Below, piece by piece: positions 9,856-19,978 of a stretch of DNA of 64,000 bases. Within the stretch, counting starts at the first letter, position 1, and each line of letters begins with the position of its first letter. The position numbers and the translations under genes are program-made. Location: NCBI GenBank assembly GCA_002500605.1, contig DLRR01000021.1, positions 1 through 64,000 of the forward strand, in the 5' to 3' direction. The DNA comes from Nitrospinaceae bacterium UBA7883. GTDB taxonomy: Bacteria > Nitrospinota_A > UBA7883. Under the pieces are notes generated by a model that had not been told where the DNA came from, ran no database searches, and saw nothing but the letters and a program-made list of their open reading frames with translations.

Positions 9856-10244
9856 CTAATTTTCATATTACTGTGAGAATCTTTCATTGATTTACGCCAC
9901 GCTTAAGACAACTTAAAGTTCGGGCATATTTTAGTTAACGACTATACTATAATGCACCTTGGTTAATTAACTATCAACTTATAACTGTCTTGTGTAAAGA
10001 CATAAGACTTTGCCTTAATGGATGGTTCGAATGTATTTAGGCATAATGACTGCTCGTTCAGGTTTAAATCATCTATATTGTCTGAAATGGAAAGGCCTAT
10101 TTCAACAATGAGGGAAAAGAAGCTACAATTCCAAAACAGCAAGTTGACTTGACTGGCACCTGTTTCTATAATCGGGGGAAGAATCAACAAAATCCAAATT
10201 ATTCGAAAAAACAAATTCATACTGCTAACAGTCAGAAAAATTAA
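9856..10244. other. divergent intergenic region, no convincing gene
   Basis: About 390 bp between divergent dnaB and the HPr-domain gene. An 85-codon minus-strand frame (9963-10220) exists. It lacks a ribosome binding site, has no family resemblance that I recognise and runs through an A/T-rich promoter-like region, so I do not call it a gene. The interval presumably holds promoters for both flanking genes; I see no strong consensus promoter, hairpin or repeat. Confidence 0.4.
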
Positions 10245-11561
10245 GTGAAAGTTAGTTCAAGTAGTTCGCTGACACCTATTATAAGTGAAGAGGAGTTCTT
10301 ATCCCTCCTTGAAAAGGAGTGCCAAGAATTTTTTAAGATTTTACACTTTCTCGATGATCCGACTCTTACTTACTCAAAGCTTTACTACTTCACGCTGCTA
10401 CAAGAATCTGAAAAATTAGAAAGCTTTACAGATGACTACGGTGCCCGCTCAAATCTAAAATGGCTATATTTTGCAGAACTTGTAGCTTGTGTAAGGAACT
10501 TCAGCATTGCTGGGTTCCATTTACACCACGTTATAGTTAGATATTCAGATTACTTAGGGCAGGAAAGAGACGGCATCCGGAAAGACTTTGAAGCAAAATC
10601 ACAAGAAGTCTTGGATTATTTTTCACAAGCCCTCATCCGGTTTCGCAAAGCTCTTAGAAGCGAGGCAAGGTTACACGGAATTAAATTAAAAGAGGCTTCC
10701 CACCCTGTTGAAAAGTGGCGAGTAAATACAACCCCTCAACTGCCTTTCACTATTTCCAGTGATGAAGAGTCTGATGAGAAAGAAAAAATAATTTTCGTAG
10801 CACAATCATATAGACGGCTGGTAAAAAGTTTTAAAGGTCATAGATTACATACAAAAATCAAAACACAAAAACTAGAAGAAATCATCCCCTCAAAGATTAA
10901 TGAAACAATTATCTCCGAATTTGAAGGTCATCTGCACACTCTCCAAAGCGCATACGATACTCACCTCAAAGGTAGCAAAACAGAGAAACAAAATGGATGG
11001 ATAGCAACTATGCGTGGCTTAACTGCCATTCCCATGCATTTGTTCGAGTTCGCTCGATGGCTAGTTCATTTTTATGAGAGGCATGAGAATAACGTACGGC
11101 AAAGTGATGTTAAAAAAAGAATTTCGGAGTTGGTTGATAATGAAAAGTTGCGATGGTCGATTATCAACTTTGCCATGCATTTTTGTAATCGCTATCTTAG
11201 TGAAGGCAATAACGTAGCGGAACGAATTCTATCGTTTTACGTCACACCAGTTTCATACAGACTGCCCTTGCCCAACCCGCAAGGGTTTCACGCGAGACCA
11301 GCAACATATGTGACCCTCGTAATCCAAGAGCACGGCACAGACGTTTTTCTTGTAGTTGGCAAACGTAAATTCAGTTGTCGGTCTGTGCTTGATCTTTTAG
11401 AAGCAGGGGGTTTACTTGCCGACAGGAAGGCCAAAACTGTAGTATTTGAGGGTGACAGAAGGGTTTTGGAAGATTTAAAAATCTTGGCTGACCACAACTA
11501 CTGCGAGGATCAGGAAATACCTCAAAAACTAAACTACCTCCGCATATTAAGGAACCTCTAA
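10245..11561 (+). CDS. protein with C-terminal HPr-like domain and novel helical N-terminal region
   Basis: A 438-residue soluble protein starting at a GTG. Residues ~1-335 are charged, predicted mainly helical, and match nothing I recognise. Residues ~343-420 are a clear HPr-like phosphocarrier domain. GFHARPA places the phospho-accepting histidine at His349, and RSVLDLL places a serine at Ser380. The spacing of 31 equals that of His15 and Ser46 in HPr. This suggests an input domain that can be phosphorylated by PTS enzyme I and perhaps HPr kinase, neither of which is in the window. The M20 hydrolase starts 10 bp downstream. The role is probably regulatory, but the target is unknown. Confidence 0.75.
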   Translation: MKVSSSSSLTPIISEEEFLSLLEKECQEFFKILHFLDDPTLTYSKLYYFTLLQESEKLESFTDDYGARSNLKWLYFAELVACVRNFSIAGFHLHHVIVRYSDYLGQERDGIRKDFEAKSQEVLDYFSQALIRFRKALRSEARLHGIKLKEASHPVEKWRVNTTPQLPFTISSDEESDEKEKIIFVAQSYRRLVKSFKGHRLHTKIKTQKLEEIIPSKINETIISEFEGHLHTLQSAYDTHLKGSKTEKQNGWIATMRGLTAIPMHLFEFARWLVHFYERHENNVRQSDVKKRISELVDNEKLRWSIINFAMHFCNRYLSEGNNVAERILSFYVTPVSYRLPLPNPQGFHARPATYVTLVIQEHGTDVFLVVGKRKFSCRSVLDLLEAGGLLADRKAKTVVFEGDRRVLEDLKILADHNYCEDQEIPQKLNYLRILRNL

Positions 11562-11571
11562 CAACGTAACA

Positions 11572-12762
11572 ATGAAAAAAGATCTCAAAAACGCAAAAAC
11601 CAAATTAGCTAAAGAAATAGATAACCTCTCTGATGAAATGCGCGAAATTGCTAATTCGATTTTCGATAATCCTGAAACTTGTTACACAGAAAATTTTGCT
11701 GCATCCCTTCTCACATCAAAATTAAAAGAAAGGGGGTTTGCCGTTGAATCTCCTTATTTAGGACTTTCAACGGCTTTTATTGCTAAAAACGCAAAAATTA
11801 TCAAATCGAAGCCAATCATCGCCATTCTTGCGGAGTACGATGCTCTTCCTGGGATCGGTCATGCATGTGGCCACAACTTAATTGCCGCTTCGGCATTCGG
11901 TGCAGCGGTTGCATTAAAAAATGTTTTGCATCCTGAATTGGGGAACGTGGTTACTATAGGCACCCCGGCTGAGGAGGGTGGTGGTGGCAAAATAAAAATG
12001 ATTAGGCGTGGCGCTTTTTCTGATATTGACGCTGCCATCATGATACACCCATCAAATAAAACCAGAATAATTTCTCGTATGTATGCTATTACCGAGCTTA
12101 AATTCACGTTTATAGGAAAGGCAGCCCATGCTGCCGCTTTTCCTGAGCAAGGTATAAATGCTTTGGACGCGGGTGTTTTATGCTACAACTCAATATCTTC
12201 GTTACGTCAACAGATCCGGGGAAACTCGCGAGTCCACGGAATTTTCACATATGGTGGAGATGCGCCAAACATCATCCCTGATCGTATTGAAATGCACTAC
12301 TTTGTAAGAGATTTAGATAAAAAACACTCTGAAGAGTTGCTAAAACGCATCAAGCAATGTGCAAAAGGAGCGGCTAAAGCAACTGGCTGCAAAGTAAAAA
12401 TTAAAACCTGTGGGAACAGCTATGACCCGTTTTATCCTAGTTACCCTATGGGCGAAGCGTTTGCTGACAATCTTGCTATCTTAGGTATAGCTGATGGCGG
12501 TTTTTCTGAGACAACAGAAATAGGATCATCAGATATAGGGAATTTAAGTCAGGTAGTTCCTACCTTGCATCCAGAGTATGCAGTAGGAGATAAGGAAGAC
12601 ATAAACCACTCTCGTAATTTCCTGGCAGCTGTCAAAACTCAGAGTGGTCACAAAGCGATGTTAGAAATGACTAAAGCAATGGCTATGACCGTTTACGACC
12701 TTCTAACCAACCATGCTCTCCTTAAACGCACTAAAGATAACTTCAATCAATCCACACATTAA
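11572..12762 (+). CDS. M20D-family amidohydrolase (N-acyl amino acid / p-aminobenzoyl-glutamate type)
   Basis: A cytoplasmic metal-dependent amide hydrolase, 396 residues. Metal-binding signatures are GHACGHN (His97, Cys99, His101) and PAEEGGGGK (Glu134-Glu135), with a further histidine in MIHPSNKT. A dimerisation domain occupies about residues 185-300. The Cys in HACGHN is the hallmark of the M20D group (AbgB, hippurate hydrolase, IAA-amino acid hydrolases). The substrate is not determined; AbgB-like folate catabolite or peptide turnover are candidates. It lies between the HPr-domain gene and anmK with short gaps, suggesting an operon that includes cell-wall recycling. Confidence 0.85.
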   Translation: MKKDLKNAKTKLAKEIDNLSDEMREIANSIFDNPETCYTENFAASLLTSKLKERGFAVESPYLGLSTAFIAKNAKIIKSKPIIAILAEYDALPGIGHACGHNLIAASAFGAAVALKNVLHPELGNVVTIGTPAEEGGGGKIKMIRRGAFSDIDAAIMIHPSNKTRIISRMYAITELKFTFIGKAAHAAAFPEQGINALDAGVLCYNSISSLRQQIRGNSRVHGIFTYGGDAPNIIPDRIEMHYFVRDLDKKHSEELLKRIKQCAKGAAKATGCKVKIKTCGNSYDPFYPSYPMGEAFADNLAILGIADGGFSETTEIGSSDIGNLSQVVPTLHPEYAVGDKEDINHSRNFLAAVKTQSGHKAMLEMTKAMAMTVYDLLTNHALLKRTKDNFNQSTH

Positions 12763-12775
12763 CCGGAGTTTTTGA

Positions 12776-13909
12776 TTGCCAGTATACTTAGGAGCAATGT
12801 CAGGTACTTCATTGGATGGTATAGACGTTGCCGCGTACAAAGTTACATCTAAGTCTTGTACGCCAAAAATCAAGTTTATGGCCTCTGTTCAATTTCCATA
12901 CTCGAATAAGTTACGTAGTAGAATCTTAAACTTCATTGATGGAAACGGTGGTGCTGAAGAAGCTTCAACACTTGATACATACATAGCTCAAGCCTATTGC
13001 AAAGCTGTAAAAAAATTACTTAAGACTTCAGAGTTAAAAGGTGTCCAGGTTGAGGCAATGGGAATGCACGGACAAACAGTCTGGCACAAACCAGAGATTG
13101 GACATACACTTCAACTGGGTAATGCGGCTTTATTATCGCAGAATCTAGTCATAGATGTATGGCACGACTTCCGTTCTGCTGATATAGCCGCTGGTGGCCA
13201 GGGTGCTCCATTAGCACCAATAGTTCATCACCTGCTATTCACTGATAAACGAAAAAATGTGAGCGTGATAAATTTAGGTGGAATAGCAAATTTAACATAC
13301 ATCCCAAAAGGGGCTCAATGTCTGAGCGATCTAATGGCATATGACACTGGTCCTGGCGTAATGCTTATCGATATGGCGGCAATGGCAATGGGAATAGGTG
13401 CCTTTGATAAAAACGGAAGAGAGTCTGCAAATCATGAAATCGATCCCACTCTATTATCCCGATTGCTAAGTCATCCTTATTTCAAAAAGAAACCGCCTAA
13501 GTCAACTGGGCGAGAGGAATTTGGAAAAGCCTTTATAAAATGGTCCAAGACATCAAGCAATAGACTTTCTAAAGGAACAACTTTGGCTACTTTTACAAAA
13601 CTCACCTCCACTACAATAGCTAACGAAATTAGGCGTTTGAAAAAACAAGGCAAAAAAACAGACAGACTGGTCGTTTGTGGTGGTGGTGCCAACAATTGCC
13701 GTCTAGTTAGTCTATTAGGTGAAACTCTTCCTACCGTCGAGGTAGTAACTAGTGATACGTTTGGCATCGGCACAAGAAATGTTGAAACAGCACTTATGGC
13801 CCTATTGACTTGGTGCGCTACTAGGAGAAAATCACTAGACCTTTTAACTATAACTGGATCAAAATCCCCTGTCATGCTTGGCAAACTTTCGCCTGCATAC
13901 AAAACCTAA
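12776..13909 (+). CDS. anmK: anhydro-N-acetylmuramic acid kinase
   Basis: Phosphorylates and opens 1,6-anhydro-MurNAc released during peptidoglycan turnover, yielding MurNAc-6-phosphate. The 377-residue protein has the family hallmarks GAMSGTSLDGID at residues 6-17, MHGQTVWH, NLGGIAN, a YDTGPG segment near residue 190, and CGGGANN near the C-terminus. The start is a TTG at 12776 with CCGGAG about 8 nt upstream; the first in-frame ATG would cut into the conserved N-terminal motif. It is last in the plus-strand group and converges on mutS with a 22-bp gap. Confidence 0.92.
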   Translation: MPVYLGAMSGTSLDGIDVAAYKVTSKSCTPKIKFMASVQFPYSNKLRSRILNFIDGNGGAEEASTLDTYIAQAYCKAVKKLLKTSELKGVQVEAMGMHGQTVWHKPEIGHTLQLGNAALLSQNLVIDVWHDFRSADIAAGGQGAPLAPIVHHLLFTDKRKNVSVINLGGIANLTYIPKGAQCLSDLMAYDTGPGVMLIDMAAMAMGIGAFDKNGRESANHEIDPTLLSRLLSHPYFKKKPPKSTGREEFGKAFIKWSKTSSNRLSKGTTLATFTKLTSTTIANEIRRLKKQGKKTDRLVVCGGGANNCRLVSLLGETLPTVEVVTSDTFGIGTRNVETALMALLTWCATRRKSLDLLTITGSKSPVMLGKLSPAYKT

Positions 13910-13931
13910 CATCCACATAGCCATTGATTGC

Positions 13932-16544
13932 TTAAACAAGCCACTTTTTAAACTCAGCAAGCTTATTCAAAGCCTGAGTAGGAGTGATAGAATTGATATC
14001 CAATTCTTTTATTTTCTCTTCCACCTCGCTAGTGCGAACTATAAAAAGGTCTCTTTGATCCTTATCAGCCACCTTGCTGCTTTTGGCCTCAAGCCTTGGT
14101 TGCCCTAATGCATCCAACTCTTTGGCCTCAAGCTTAGCTAATATCACTCCTGCTCTTTCAATAACTTCGAGCGGAAGTCCTGCAAGGCGCGCAACTTGGA
14201 TTCCATAACTCTTGTCTGAAGCACCTTCTATCACTTTTCTTAGAAACATTATTTTGTCATTCCGCTCCCTTACCGCCACAGAAAGGTTAACAACACAATC
14301 AAGACTATCGGCTAGTTCGGTCAACTCATGGTAGTGGCTTGCAAATAGTGTTCTGGCACCAATGCGATAAATATATTCTGCTACTGCCCACGCTATTGAT
14401 ATACCATCGAAAGTGGATGTGCCACGACCAATTTCATCTAAGATTATAAGGCTTTTTGATGTGGCATTGTTTAGTATTAAAGCTGTTTCATTCATTTCCA
14501 CCATAAAAGTGGACTGTCCTTTTTGTAAAATATCCTGGGCGCCAACCCGTGTAAAAATACGATCACACACACCCACAATTGCTGATTTTGCTGGGACGAA
14601 CGAGCCCATTTGCGCCATAAGTGTTATAATGGCCACCTGCCGTATATATGTCGATTTGCCAGCCATGTTAGGACCAGTGACTATGGACAGTCTTCTTTGT
14701 TCAGGGTTGAGCAAAGCATCGTTTGGGGTGAATCTCTCGCTCAACTCTATCATCTCTAGTACGGGATGCCTGCCATCTCTAATATCTAAAACATCATCGT
14801 CGTTTACAATTGGCCGGTGGTAATTACTCTTCCTAGCTACGTGAGCCAGATTTGATATACAGTCTATTTCCGATATGACCTGAGCCATAAACAACACACG
14901 CGGAACCTGTTCTACAACCTTACTACACACTACACTATAAAGCTTCAACTCAAGGTTAGTAGATTCTTCTTCCGCGCATTGAATTTCATTTTCCAGTTCC
15001 TTTAGTTTCGGTGATATAAACCGCTCTGTGTTAACCAGTGTTTGTTTTCTTATCCATTCATTGGGAACTGAGTCAGCCTGCCGCCTAGAAACTTCTATGA
15101 AATAGCCGTACACCTTATTAAACTTTATTTTTAGGCTGGCCAATCCCAACCTTTCTCTCTCATGTTTCTCAAGGTTGAGAACTAGCTCCCTTGAAGCAAC
15201 CTGCGTTTCACGAAGCTCGTCAAGGGCCTTAGAATATCCTTTCTTAATTACACCACCTTCACGGGCATAGTTGGGTGGCTCATTGGCTATAGATCGATTG
15301 AGTAGATCTGCCAGATCTTCGATGTTGTCCCACTGACGATACCACATGGATCCCATGTCACTTTTCACGCTATCGATCAAGCCAGCCAACCCCGGAAGCG
15401 GCTGCAACGATATTCCAAGAGCAGACAAATCCCTAGGGGAACTAGAGGTAGAGACGACTCGTCCAGATATCCTGTTAAGGTCACCTATTTTTGAAAGGTA
15501 ATTTCGAACATTCTCAAGAAGCTCTGAATTACTATAAAACCAACCCACTGTATCAAGCCTACGGTTAATTAATTTCGTTAACGTAAGTGGCCGTAACGTC
15601 CATTCCTTTAATTGTCTTGCTCCCATCGCTGTTTTGGTCTGATCCAAAGCAGACAACAATGAGCTTTTTACATCCTCAGCTGCAATGCTTTTTACAAGCT
15701 CAAGGTTTCTGCTGGTTGCCGGATCGATCGCCATATAATCAGTTGGGTTATGCAGTATTACTTTTGTGATTTGTATAATGCTGGTTTTCTGCGTATCACG
15801 AAGATATGCTATAGCCGCTCCGGTAGCACCAGTGGCTAGCTTCATTGATTCAAGGCCAAAAGCATCAAGAGATTTAATAGAAAACTGATCTAGGATCGTT
15901 TGTTTGGCATTATCATAGCCAAACTGCCAAGTATCAACAAAGTCATAACAGCCAGAAAACTCCTTTGCCAGTATTTGAAACAGGGCTGGGTTTGTCTCCT
16001 CTATTCTTTCTGATACAAGAATCTGCCTAGGGCTTGTCCTTTCCAATTCATCTAGCAAATCGTAAAGCGCGCTATCACCTACAAACTCGCAAACCCGAAA
16101 AAGTCCTGTTGAAAGATCGGTCACAGCCAATCCATATCCAGTTTTTGAGGATGAGATAGCTGCAAGAAAGTTAAATGATTTCTCATCCAGCATCGAAGGT
16201 TCTAGCGTAACACCTGGTGTGACAATGCGCATCACTTCACGCTTAACCACTCCCTTGGCAACCTTTGGATCCTCTATCTGTTCAGCTATGGCAACCTTGT
16301 AGCCATTGTTCACCATACGAGAAAGATAAGTTTGTAATGCATGAAAGGGCACACCGCACATAGGCATAGGGTTGCTAGAGTTTTTATCACGAGTGGTAAG
16401 AGCTATATTCATAACCTTTGAAGCCACAACTGCATCTTCACCGAACATCTCATAAAAGTCACCCATTCGGTAGAATAGAATGGAATCTGGGTGATCCTTT
16501 TTAATGCCCCAGTATTGCTTCATCATCGGAGTGTTTGATGACAT
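13932..16544 (-). CDS. mutS: DNA mismatch repair protein MutS
   Basis: A mismatch-recognition ATPase of 870 residues, normal for MutS1. The N-terminal mismatch-binding domain carries the diagnostic F-x-E element in FYRMGDFYEMFGEDA. Connector, core and clamp domains follow. The C-terminal ATPase has Walker A GPNMAGKST near residue 620, Walker B LIILDEIGRGTSTFDG, and the ASHYHEL motif. The final ~30 residues (SITPTQALNKLAEFKKWL) resemble the MutL/beta-clamp-associated C-terminal tail. It precedes the HIT gene on the same strand, 27 bp apart. No mutL is in the window. Confidence 0.97.
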   Translation of the reverse strand: MSSNTPMMKQYWGIKKDHPDSILFYRMGDFYEMFGEDAVVASKVMNIALTTRDKNSSNPMPMCGVPFHALQTYLSRMVNNGYKVAIAEQIEDPKVAKGVVKREVMRIVTPGVTLEPSMLDEKSFNFLAAISSSKTGYGLAVTDLSTGLFRVCEFVGDSALYDLLDELERTSPRQILVSERIEETNPALFQILAKEFSGCYDFVDTWQFGYDNAKQTILDQFSIKSLDAFGLESMKLATGATGAAIAYLRDTQKTSIIQITKVILHNPTDYMAIDPATSRNLELVKSIAAEDVKSSLLSALDQTKTAMGARQLKEWTLRPLTLTKLINRRLDTVGWFYSNSELLENVRNYLSKIGDLNRISGRVVSTSSSPRDLSALGISLQPLPGLAGLIDSVKSDMGSMWYRQWDNIEDLADLLNRSIANEPPNYAREGGVIKKGYSKALDELRETQVASRELVLNLEKHERERLGLASLKIKFNKVYGYFIEVSRRQADSVPNEWIRKQTLVNTERFISPKLKELENEIQCAEEESTNLELKLYSVVCSKVVEQVPRVLFMAQVISEIDCISNLAHVARKSNYHRPIVNDDDVLDIRDGRHPVLEMIELSERFTPNDALLNPEQRRLSIVTGPNMAGKSTYIRQVAIITLMAQMGSFVPAKSAIVGVCDRIFTRVGAQDILQKGQSTFMVEMNETALILNNATSKSLIILDEIGRGTSTFDGISIAWAVAEYIYRIGARTLFASHYHELTELADSLDCVVNLSVAVRERNDKIMFLRKVIEGASDKSYGIQVARLAGLPLEVIERAGVILAKLEAKELDALGQPRLEAKSSKVADKDQRDLFIVRTSEVEEKIKELDINSITPTQALNKLAEFKKWLV

Positions 16545-16571
16545 TTAATAACCTATATTGGATCAGATGAC

Positions 16572-17051
16572 TTAGTAATACTGGAGTAGCTTGTTATAAA
16601 CTTTTGACAGACTAAAAGAAATAACTTTAGTTTTACCGGTGACAGATATAAAGTTGTTGTCCCCGTTCCACCTAGGAACAATATGTATATGCAAGTGCTC
16701 ATCTATCCCAGCCCCGGCCACTTTGCCTTGGTTAATCCCTAAATTAAATCCATCTGGATTGAATGCCTTGCTAAGTGATATTATTGCCTTTTGGGTTAGC
16801 TGAGAAGTTTCAGCTAGCTCATCTATTTGTAGGCTAGTGTAGTCAGAAACATGCCTGTTGGGTACTATCATGGTGTGTCCTGTACTGTACGGATATAGAT
16901 TTAGCACAATGTAGCTGAACTTACCCCTGTAAAGAATATTATTGTCACGGTCGTCATTTTTTGTCGGCATGGTACAAAAAACACACACACATGGTTTCTG
17001 CCTTAAGACATACTCACTCCTCCATGGCGCCCATAGTGGATTATCTGACAT
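16572..17051 (-). CDS. HIT family protein (Ap4A hydrolase/phosphorylase-like)
   Basis: A 159-residue histidine-triad nucleotide-binding protein. The catalytic triad appears as HLHIHIVPRW. An N-terminal CVFC pair (with PWRSEYVL before it) is the zinc-binding element of the Ap4A phosphorylase-like/FHIT group rather than the short HinT group. The probable reaction is cleavage of dinucleoside polyphosphates or nucleotidyl adducts. It lies between mutS (27 bp) and ybeY (34 bp) on the same strand, suggesting co-transcription. Confidence 0.9.
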   Translation of the reverse strand: MSDNPLWAPWRSEYVLRQKPCVCVFCTMPTKNDDRDNNILYRGKFSYIVLNLYPYSTGHTMIVPNRHVSDYTSLQIDELAETSQLTQKAIISLSKAFNPDGFNLGINQGKVAGAGIDEHLHIHIVPRWNGDNNFISVTGKTKVISFSLSKVYNKLLQYY

Positions 17052-17085
17052 TTGATCCTCAGCACTTCAAACAAAGAGTTGTTTA

Positions 17086-17508
17086 TCACTCTTTAGATTC
17101 TAAATCTAATAATTTCTTTATCTTTTCTTCAAGTGTTTTCATGCGACGTGACTCTTCTAACCCCTGCTCATGATCATATCCTGCTAAATGAAGTATTCCA
17201 TGTGTTAGCAGTATATCAATTTCCTTTTCAACGGAGTGACCGGCAACATTGGCTTGTCTTTTTGCTGCCTCCATTGAAATAACCACATCGCCAAGCACTC
17301 CACCTTCAAGGCCATCAGGCCTGCCTTCTACTTGGGGAAATGAGAGTACATCTGTGGTCCCTTTCATGCCGCGATACTCGTAATTCAATTCGGCCATTTC
17401 TGCATCGTTTGTGCAAAGAAGACTAAGTTCACATAATCCAAGGCCCACATGACCCAAGATTGCCTCAGCTTTATTTTTAAGTTCAACCTCTCTAGGCATC
17501 TGAGACAT
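17086..17508 (-). CDS. ybeY: endoribonuclease YbeY (rRNA maturation factor)
   Basis: A metal-dependent RNase for 16S 3'-end maturation and ribosome quality control. The zinc-binding motif HGILHLAGYDH is intact near the C-terminus, and ELNYEYRGMKGTTDVLSFP is the conserved middle segment. The frame is open up to 17568, but that would overlap the end of pgpH by 77 nt with non-conserved residues. ATGs at 17508 or 17499 give a short overlap and the expected N-terminus, so 17508 is used with some uncertainty. The gene order phoH-pgpH-ybeY is widely conserved. Confidence 0.93.
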   Translation of the reverse strand: MSQMPREVELKNKAEAILGHVGLGLCELSLLCTNDAEMAELNYEYRGMKGTTDVLSFPQVEGRPDGLEGGVLGDVVISMEAAKRQANVAGHSVEKEIDILLTHGILHLAGYDHEQGLEESRRMKTLEEKIKKLLDLESKE

Positions 17509-19978
17509 TTGTCTTATCAATACTTGTACCGTCACTGTTATTCTCGTTAGGAAGGTTCTCCTTGCCATGTCCTGGGTATTGAAGCCTATGGTGATGGATA
17601 CCGCTTAAAACATGGGTAAAGCTTTCAGTTATAGCAGCTAAGTCATCTAGAGTAAGATGAGAGTTATCAAGCTGCCCCTGTACGAATTTATCATTAATAA
17701 CATCTGCTACAAGCGTATTGAGTCTTTGTCGTGTAGGGTTAGAGCATGCCCTTGCTGATGCCTCCAAGCTATCAGCTAAAGCTACAATGGCCGATTCCCT
17801 CGATTGGGGTACAGGTCCCGGGTACCTAAAATCCTCCTCGTTCACGGTTTCTCTGGAAACATCCTCATTAGCTTTCGCTTTATGGTAAAAAAACTTAACC
17901 AGTTGTGTCCCATGGTGCTCTGGTATCATGGCAGAGATTTGCGGTAGCAGTTTGTGCTCTTTTGCAAGCTCTTGGCCTTGCTTTATATGATTGATGACTA
18001 GAATTTTACTCATACTCGGAGAGATCTCGTCGTGCGGGTTTATTCCATACCCTTGATTCTCTACAAAATAGCCAGGATTTTTCATTTTCCCTATATCATG
18101 AAAGAGTGCACCAGCCCTAGCCAACAATCCATTCGCACCAATAGATTTACAGGCCTCTTCGGCAAGGTTGCCAACCATTATAGAGTGATGGTATGTGCCT
18201 GGTGCATCCATTATCATCCTGCGTAATAGCGGATGATTTAGATTTGTAAGTTCCAAAAGTTTTATGTCCGAAACCACAGGAAAAAAGCTTTCTACCAATG
18301 GCAGTGCTGCTGATACAAGAATTGCGGTAATTACGCCCCCAAATACTGCAAATCCTGCCTCGTAGGCTCTAGCCTGAAGCCAGAAAACTTCACTAGCTAC
18401 GCCTGAAGAGAGAATGATTATCACGTTCGCAAAAGAAATCAGCATGCCAACTTTGATAACTGTTGTGCGCTTTGAGTAGTATCGCACATGAAAAGCACAA
18501 ACCATTCCTCCTGCTAGGGTCATTAGGGCGAGGATCGGAAGCTCCCTGAAGATCATACCTGTTACAACCGTTACGGCAATAGTAAACAGAACCGTAACTT
18601 CACTTGTAAAAAAGATTGATATTATCATTGGACCGAATACAAGCGGAACCGCTAACAGATATGTGCCTAGAGCTATCGATGGGGTTTGTGGTAGAAACAT
18701 TGCGAACAACCCCTTGCTTGCTAAGATTAGTGCTGTATGTAATATTAGCAGTGTTGCTACAAACAAATGTAGTTTTTTTGACTCATAAATTTCGGGATGA
18801 TACTTCCATATGAATATAGTTAACAGGGCCACAACTAGGGAATTGAGAACTAAGTAGCTAACAACCATTTTGACCACACCACCATCCTGTGACGAATTTG
18901 CCAGCCCACCAAGCTTCACAGCATGAACCTTTGATACTAGTTCTCCTTCACGCACTATCATTTCTCCGCGCTGAACTCTGAAGTACACTGGTTCTATACT
19001 ATCGAAAGCTTTCTTCTTTCTAGCTTCTGTCTCTGCCCTGTTGATAGAAAGGTTGGGCACAGCAAGTCGGGAGGCTAGAATGGTGATTAACCTTAAAAGT
19101 TTTGGCCTTTCCACCGGTAAAATTTGGCTGGCGTTTTTCTTGATCTTTTTGTAGGCTTCTGGAATATCGTAAAGGGTGCTGAATTCTGCTGTGCTCCATT
19201 CATTGTCGCTGGAGATGTTTCTAATTGTTACTCCACTTTTAGTAGAAGTCAGCAAGGAACTCTTTTGCCCAACTATACCAGCTTCAAAAACAGGTTTTAA
19301 TAGGTCAATGACATGATCTTTAATTCCAGGCCAATAGTGGTAATAGCGCAGAGTTTTACTAAGGTTTTCATCAAGCTCTATGCCAATTGCAGAAGTAAAG
19401 TCCGCTTCGGCTTTTCTAAAGCTTTCTTTTTTCTCAAAAGCTCTCAAATCAGCCGTCGCTTCGCTGAGTTCGTTTATATTGGGCTTTGTTGTAGTATTAC
19501 TTGATCTGCCGGAAACCTCTGAATCAACCTTGGTGCCATTATATTGTGAAATGACAATGGAATAGTTGATTGTTTTGACATTTCCTGAGTACGCCTGACC
19601 CATAACATTAAAAGCTTTTACGATGCGCGTGTAAATATCTTTTGCCACTTCCTCATCATAGTCAAAAACATTGGGTATTTTTGCAGTGGCTAGGGTCTTG
19701 TTTTTTTTTGTCGACTCTTCATCTTGAATATGCATTTCGTATGGGGCTTTAACGTTGTGTGGCGAAATAGAACCAATCGGCATATTTGGCACTGTTCCTT
19801 CTCCAGATGGCACCATAAGGTAGGTCATTGCCAACACAGTTACAAATGCTAATAGCAACCACAACATTCCCTGTTTAGGTCCCTCTTCGGCAACAGATCG
19901 ATCAGTCTTGCCAAGATGAGTCCCCGCACCTTTTCTTTTAAAGGCATCTAAGTTTACTATCTTTGGGCGAAAATCCAT
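17492..19978 (-). CDS. pgpH: PgpH-type 7TM-HD membrane phosphodiesterase (c-di-AMP hydrolase family)
   Basis: An 828-residue inner-membrane protein. A single helix (about residues 38-56) is followed by an extracytoplasmic 7TMR-HDED domain (to ~335), seven membrane helices (~360-560) and a cytoplasmic HD domain. The HD domain contains TYHHSIMVGNLAEEA, FHDIGKMKNPGYFVENQ (HD near residue 630) and MIPEHHGTQLVKFFY. In Firmicutes this architecture hydrolyses cyclic di-AMP; the same function is inferred here. It overlaps phoH by one base and ybeY at its 3' end, so the three form one transcript. Confidence 0.9.
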   Translation of the reverse strand: MDFRPKIVNLDAFKRKGAGTHLGKTDRSVAEEGPKQGMLWLLLAFVTVLAMTYLMVPSGEGTVPNMPIGSISPHNVKAPYEMHIQDEESTKKNKTLATAKIPNVFDYDEEVAKDIYTRIVKAFNVMGQAYSGNVKTINYSIVISQYNGTKVDSEVSGRSSNTTTKPNINELSEATADLRAFEKKESFRKAEADFTSAIGIELDENLSKTLRYYHYWPGIKDHVIDLLKPVFEAGIVGQKSSLLTSTKSGVTIRNISSDNEWSTAEFSTLYDIPEAYKKIKKNASQILPVERPKLLRLITILASRLAVPNLSINRAETEARKKKAFDSIEPVYFRVQRGEMIVREGELVSKVHAVKLGGLANSSQDGGVVKMVVSYLVLNSLVVALLTIFIWKYHPEIYESKKLHLFVATLLILHTALILASKGLFAMFLPQTPSIALGTYLLAVPLVFGPMIISIFFTSEVTVLFTIAVTVVTGMIFRELPILALMTLAGGMVCAFHVRYYSKRTTVIKVGMLISFANVIIILSSGVASEVFWLQARAYEAGFAVFGGVITAILVSAALPLVESFFPVVSDIKLLELTNLNHPLLRRMIMDAPGTYHHSIMVGNLAEEACKSIGANGLLARAGALFHDIGKMKNPGYFVENQGYGINPHDEISPSMSKILVINHIKQGQELAKEHKLLPQISAMIPEHHGTQLVKFFYHKAKANEDVSRETVNEEDFRYPGPVPQSRESAIVALADSLEASARACSNPTRQRLNTLVADVINDKFVQGQLDNSHLTLDDLAAITESFTHVLSGIHHHRLQYPGHGKENLPNENNSDGTSIDKTNVSDA

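Noticed and set aside
9963..10220. 85-codon minus-strand ORF between dnaB and the HPr-domain gene
   Set aside because: No ribosome binding site, no recognisable family, A/T-rich divergent promoter region; most likely a chance frame.
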